64,000 bases of DNA from Malachius bipustulatus (lineage: Eukaryota > Arthropoda > Insecta > Coleoptera > Melyridae), in assembly GCA_910589415.1 (NCBI GenBank), contig OU342631.1, positions 15,252,001-15,316,000 on the forward strand, written 5' to 3'. The notes under the pieces were generated by a model. That model saw nothing but the letters and a program-made list of their open reading frames with translations, did no database searches and was not told the origin of the DNA. A program made the position numbers and the translations under genes. Positions 62,575-64,000 of this stretch are shown here, in pieces. Position 1 is the first letter of the stretch, and every line of letters begins with the position of its first letter.

Positions 62575-63737
62575 GTGGAGTCAAATTAAATTTTTATTTC
62601 GTAGAAATTGGCGGAAGAGGTGAAACTATTTTTTGAACATTTGTGAGGATGTTAGGAACAACATATATAAAAAACTACCAACCCTAGAGCTGTAACTTAA
62701 ATATTTATTCAAACTATAAGAAGTTGATAATTCATTTGTTTATAGCGAATATCTCAAAATATCCATTTTTACAGAAAAAAAACTAATCGACATTCGAAAA
62801 AATAGGCAATTTTACATCAAAAATGTATATGAACTTTTTTTTTATGAGAACTGTAGACTGCAGAATTTTTTATCAAAAACACCCGAAAATCAAAAACAGG
62901 TCAACGCTCCAGGGGCGGCGCGCGGCCACGAGCGCCCTGCACTAAATTCGTTATAACATTTGATCTAACTCATCAAATTGAGCTCACAAAATTTTAAATG
63001 GGAGAACTATCACGGAAATTATCCATGTTTTCAGATGTGAAAAAATATATTTACAAGAATAGCAGGACGTATACAAAGTAGAATTTTCAACAAAATCAAT
63101 TAAATATCCGCCATTTTTTTAATTCTTACAATAAACATCTAAAACTTTCACAAGTTCATTCTTGAAACGACCTTTAAAAAGACTATTGATAAAAAAGTCC
63201 TAAAATTTTGGTTCTCCAAAAATACGGAGCCCAAAGTATTTCAAACTTATAAAACTGACAAATTTGATTTTGTAGGTCATGTTTCAAAGACCAATAACTT
63301 TAGTTAAAACTTGATAGTGAAACTTTGGAGTTGCAATTTTTGAAACTTGAAATCTTAACTTTAATGTATTTTCTTTATTTGTATTGTTTATTTAATACGG
63401 TAGCCGTATTAAATTTATAATTAAAAACAAAAAGATGTAAAAACAGGCGGCCGTTTTGGGTCTATCATTTTTAAATTATGATTTTTATAATATTGCATTC
63501 TTGTTCAGCGACCTCCAAAATCTCCAATGAATAAATTTGAGTACGATTGTGTTGAAATTGATTGAGTTATTTAAAATATTCCGAAGAAATCTTCTATTTA
63601 TCGTCCAAAAAATTAAAAAACAATTAGCTTTATTATATGGGCTCAGGAAATTTTTTGAAACAGTTTCAAAAGTTTTTTTCAAAAATTACGCCAATTAATC
63701 CGGAATAATGCATTTTTTTAAGCTAATTTGACTCCAC
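62575..63737. mobile_element. Non-autonomous DNA transposon with GTGGAGTCAAATTA ends
   Basis: The terminal inverted repeat is a perfect 14-mer, GTGGAGTCAAATTA, at 62575-62588, repeated inverted at 63724-63737. It is flanked by TA on both sides (62573-62574, 63738-63739). The 1.16-kb interior is AT-rich with a GC-rich island near 62.92 kb (GGGGCGGCGCGCGGCCACG) and no recognisable transposase. The short TIR and TA duplication suggest mobilisation by a Tc1/mariner-type enzyme, but the terminal sequence is unrelated to the CAGGGTG families. Confidence 0.65.
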
Positions 63738-63739
63738 TA

Positions 63740-64000
63740 ACAAGAGTAATAATTAAAGAAACGACCATTCTTTAATCGAACAGTATAGGTAATTAGAATA
63801 TTACAATGTTATTAATAATAATTATTATTGTAAGATTAACATCATTTTAAATAAAATGTAGATCGTTATTCAAGACTAGCAAATGCAAGGCCATATTACT
63901 AATTATTATTATGGTCCGGCAAGAGAACGCTGAATGTTGCTTCGCTATAGCAAAACAGGTAGCTGTCAATTTGGCATGCAAATTCTTGATAGCAAAAATA
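63740..64000. other. Intronic DNA at the right edge
   Basis: AT-rich sequence with an (ATT/AAT)n-like run near 63.81 kb. I see no gene or element end. Confidence 0.4.

Larger units (their letters stand above)
25203..64000 (-). other. mbl: Long upstream mbl intron (runs off the window)
   Basis: No exon encoding zinc finger 1 (LEVCREFQ...CKFAHP type) was recognised to the right of 25202, so this whole stretch is taken as intron of mbl, at least 38.8 kb. Very long 5' introns are usual for muscleblind genes. It holds the repeats and candidate regulatory islands listed separately. The rest is AT-rich DNA without recognisable genes, with modest GC-rich patches near 25.6-25.9, 27.2-27.6, 40.7-41.2, 41.7-42.0, 43.6-43.8, 47.4-47.7 and 59.9-60.3 kb. 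Confidence 0.6.

Overview
The window is AT-rich, intron-dominated animal DNA, most likely from an insect. The only gene I can identify is muscleblind (mbl/MBNL), an RNA-binding regulator of alternative splicing. It lies on the minus strand, so its 5' end is to the right and its 3' end to the left. The tandem CCCH finger sequence, the arthropod-type segment beginning PPCKYFHPPQHLK, and the C-terminal block beginning MMPYKRPAADKSG support this call. The abundance of TA-flanked, CAGGGTG-ended fold-back elements and a DUF4817-type transposase also fit an insect. I cannot assign an order.

From 5' to 3' on the minus strand, the exons are: 25202-25032 (most of zinc finger 2), 24145-24062 (a candidate 28-codon cassette), 23547-23368 (linker), 21356-21141 (zinc fingers 3 and 4), 15278-15183 (poly-alanine plus a KKRPRE basic block, probably alternative) and 10205-9231 (C-terminal exon with the stop). 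Every internal exon is a multiple of three and starts and ends in phase 0, so exons can be included or skipped without losing the frame. The exon encoding the start codon, zinc finger 1 and the first cysteine of finger 2 was not found. The upstream intron therefore appears to fill 25203 to the right edge and beyond (at least 38.8 kb). A GC-rich island near 47.4-47.7 kb with a good minus-strand splice donor could be an internal promoter or first exon.

The rest is introns, 3' UTR and downstream DNA, heavily colonised by repeats. There is a 2.7-kb Tc1/mariner-like transposon with about 0.5-kb terminal inverted repeats and a broken transposase (31149-33853), itself carrying an inserted tRNA-derived SINE. 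There are several long fold-back elements (10483-11200, 18254-19001, 36135-36774, 49828-50462, 55533-56085 nested inside 55477-56936), short-TIR elements (711-877, 62575-63737), a second tRNA-derived SINE near 14.5 kb, and microsatellites.

I see no bacterial-type operon, CRISPR array or defence system. The parts most worth checking are the cassette exon, the poly-alanine exon with its unusual donor, the GC-rich island, a miRNA-like hairpin at 54.3 kb, and fold-back elements of one family lying on both sides of the visible exons.
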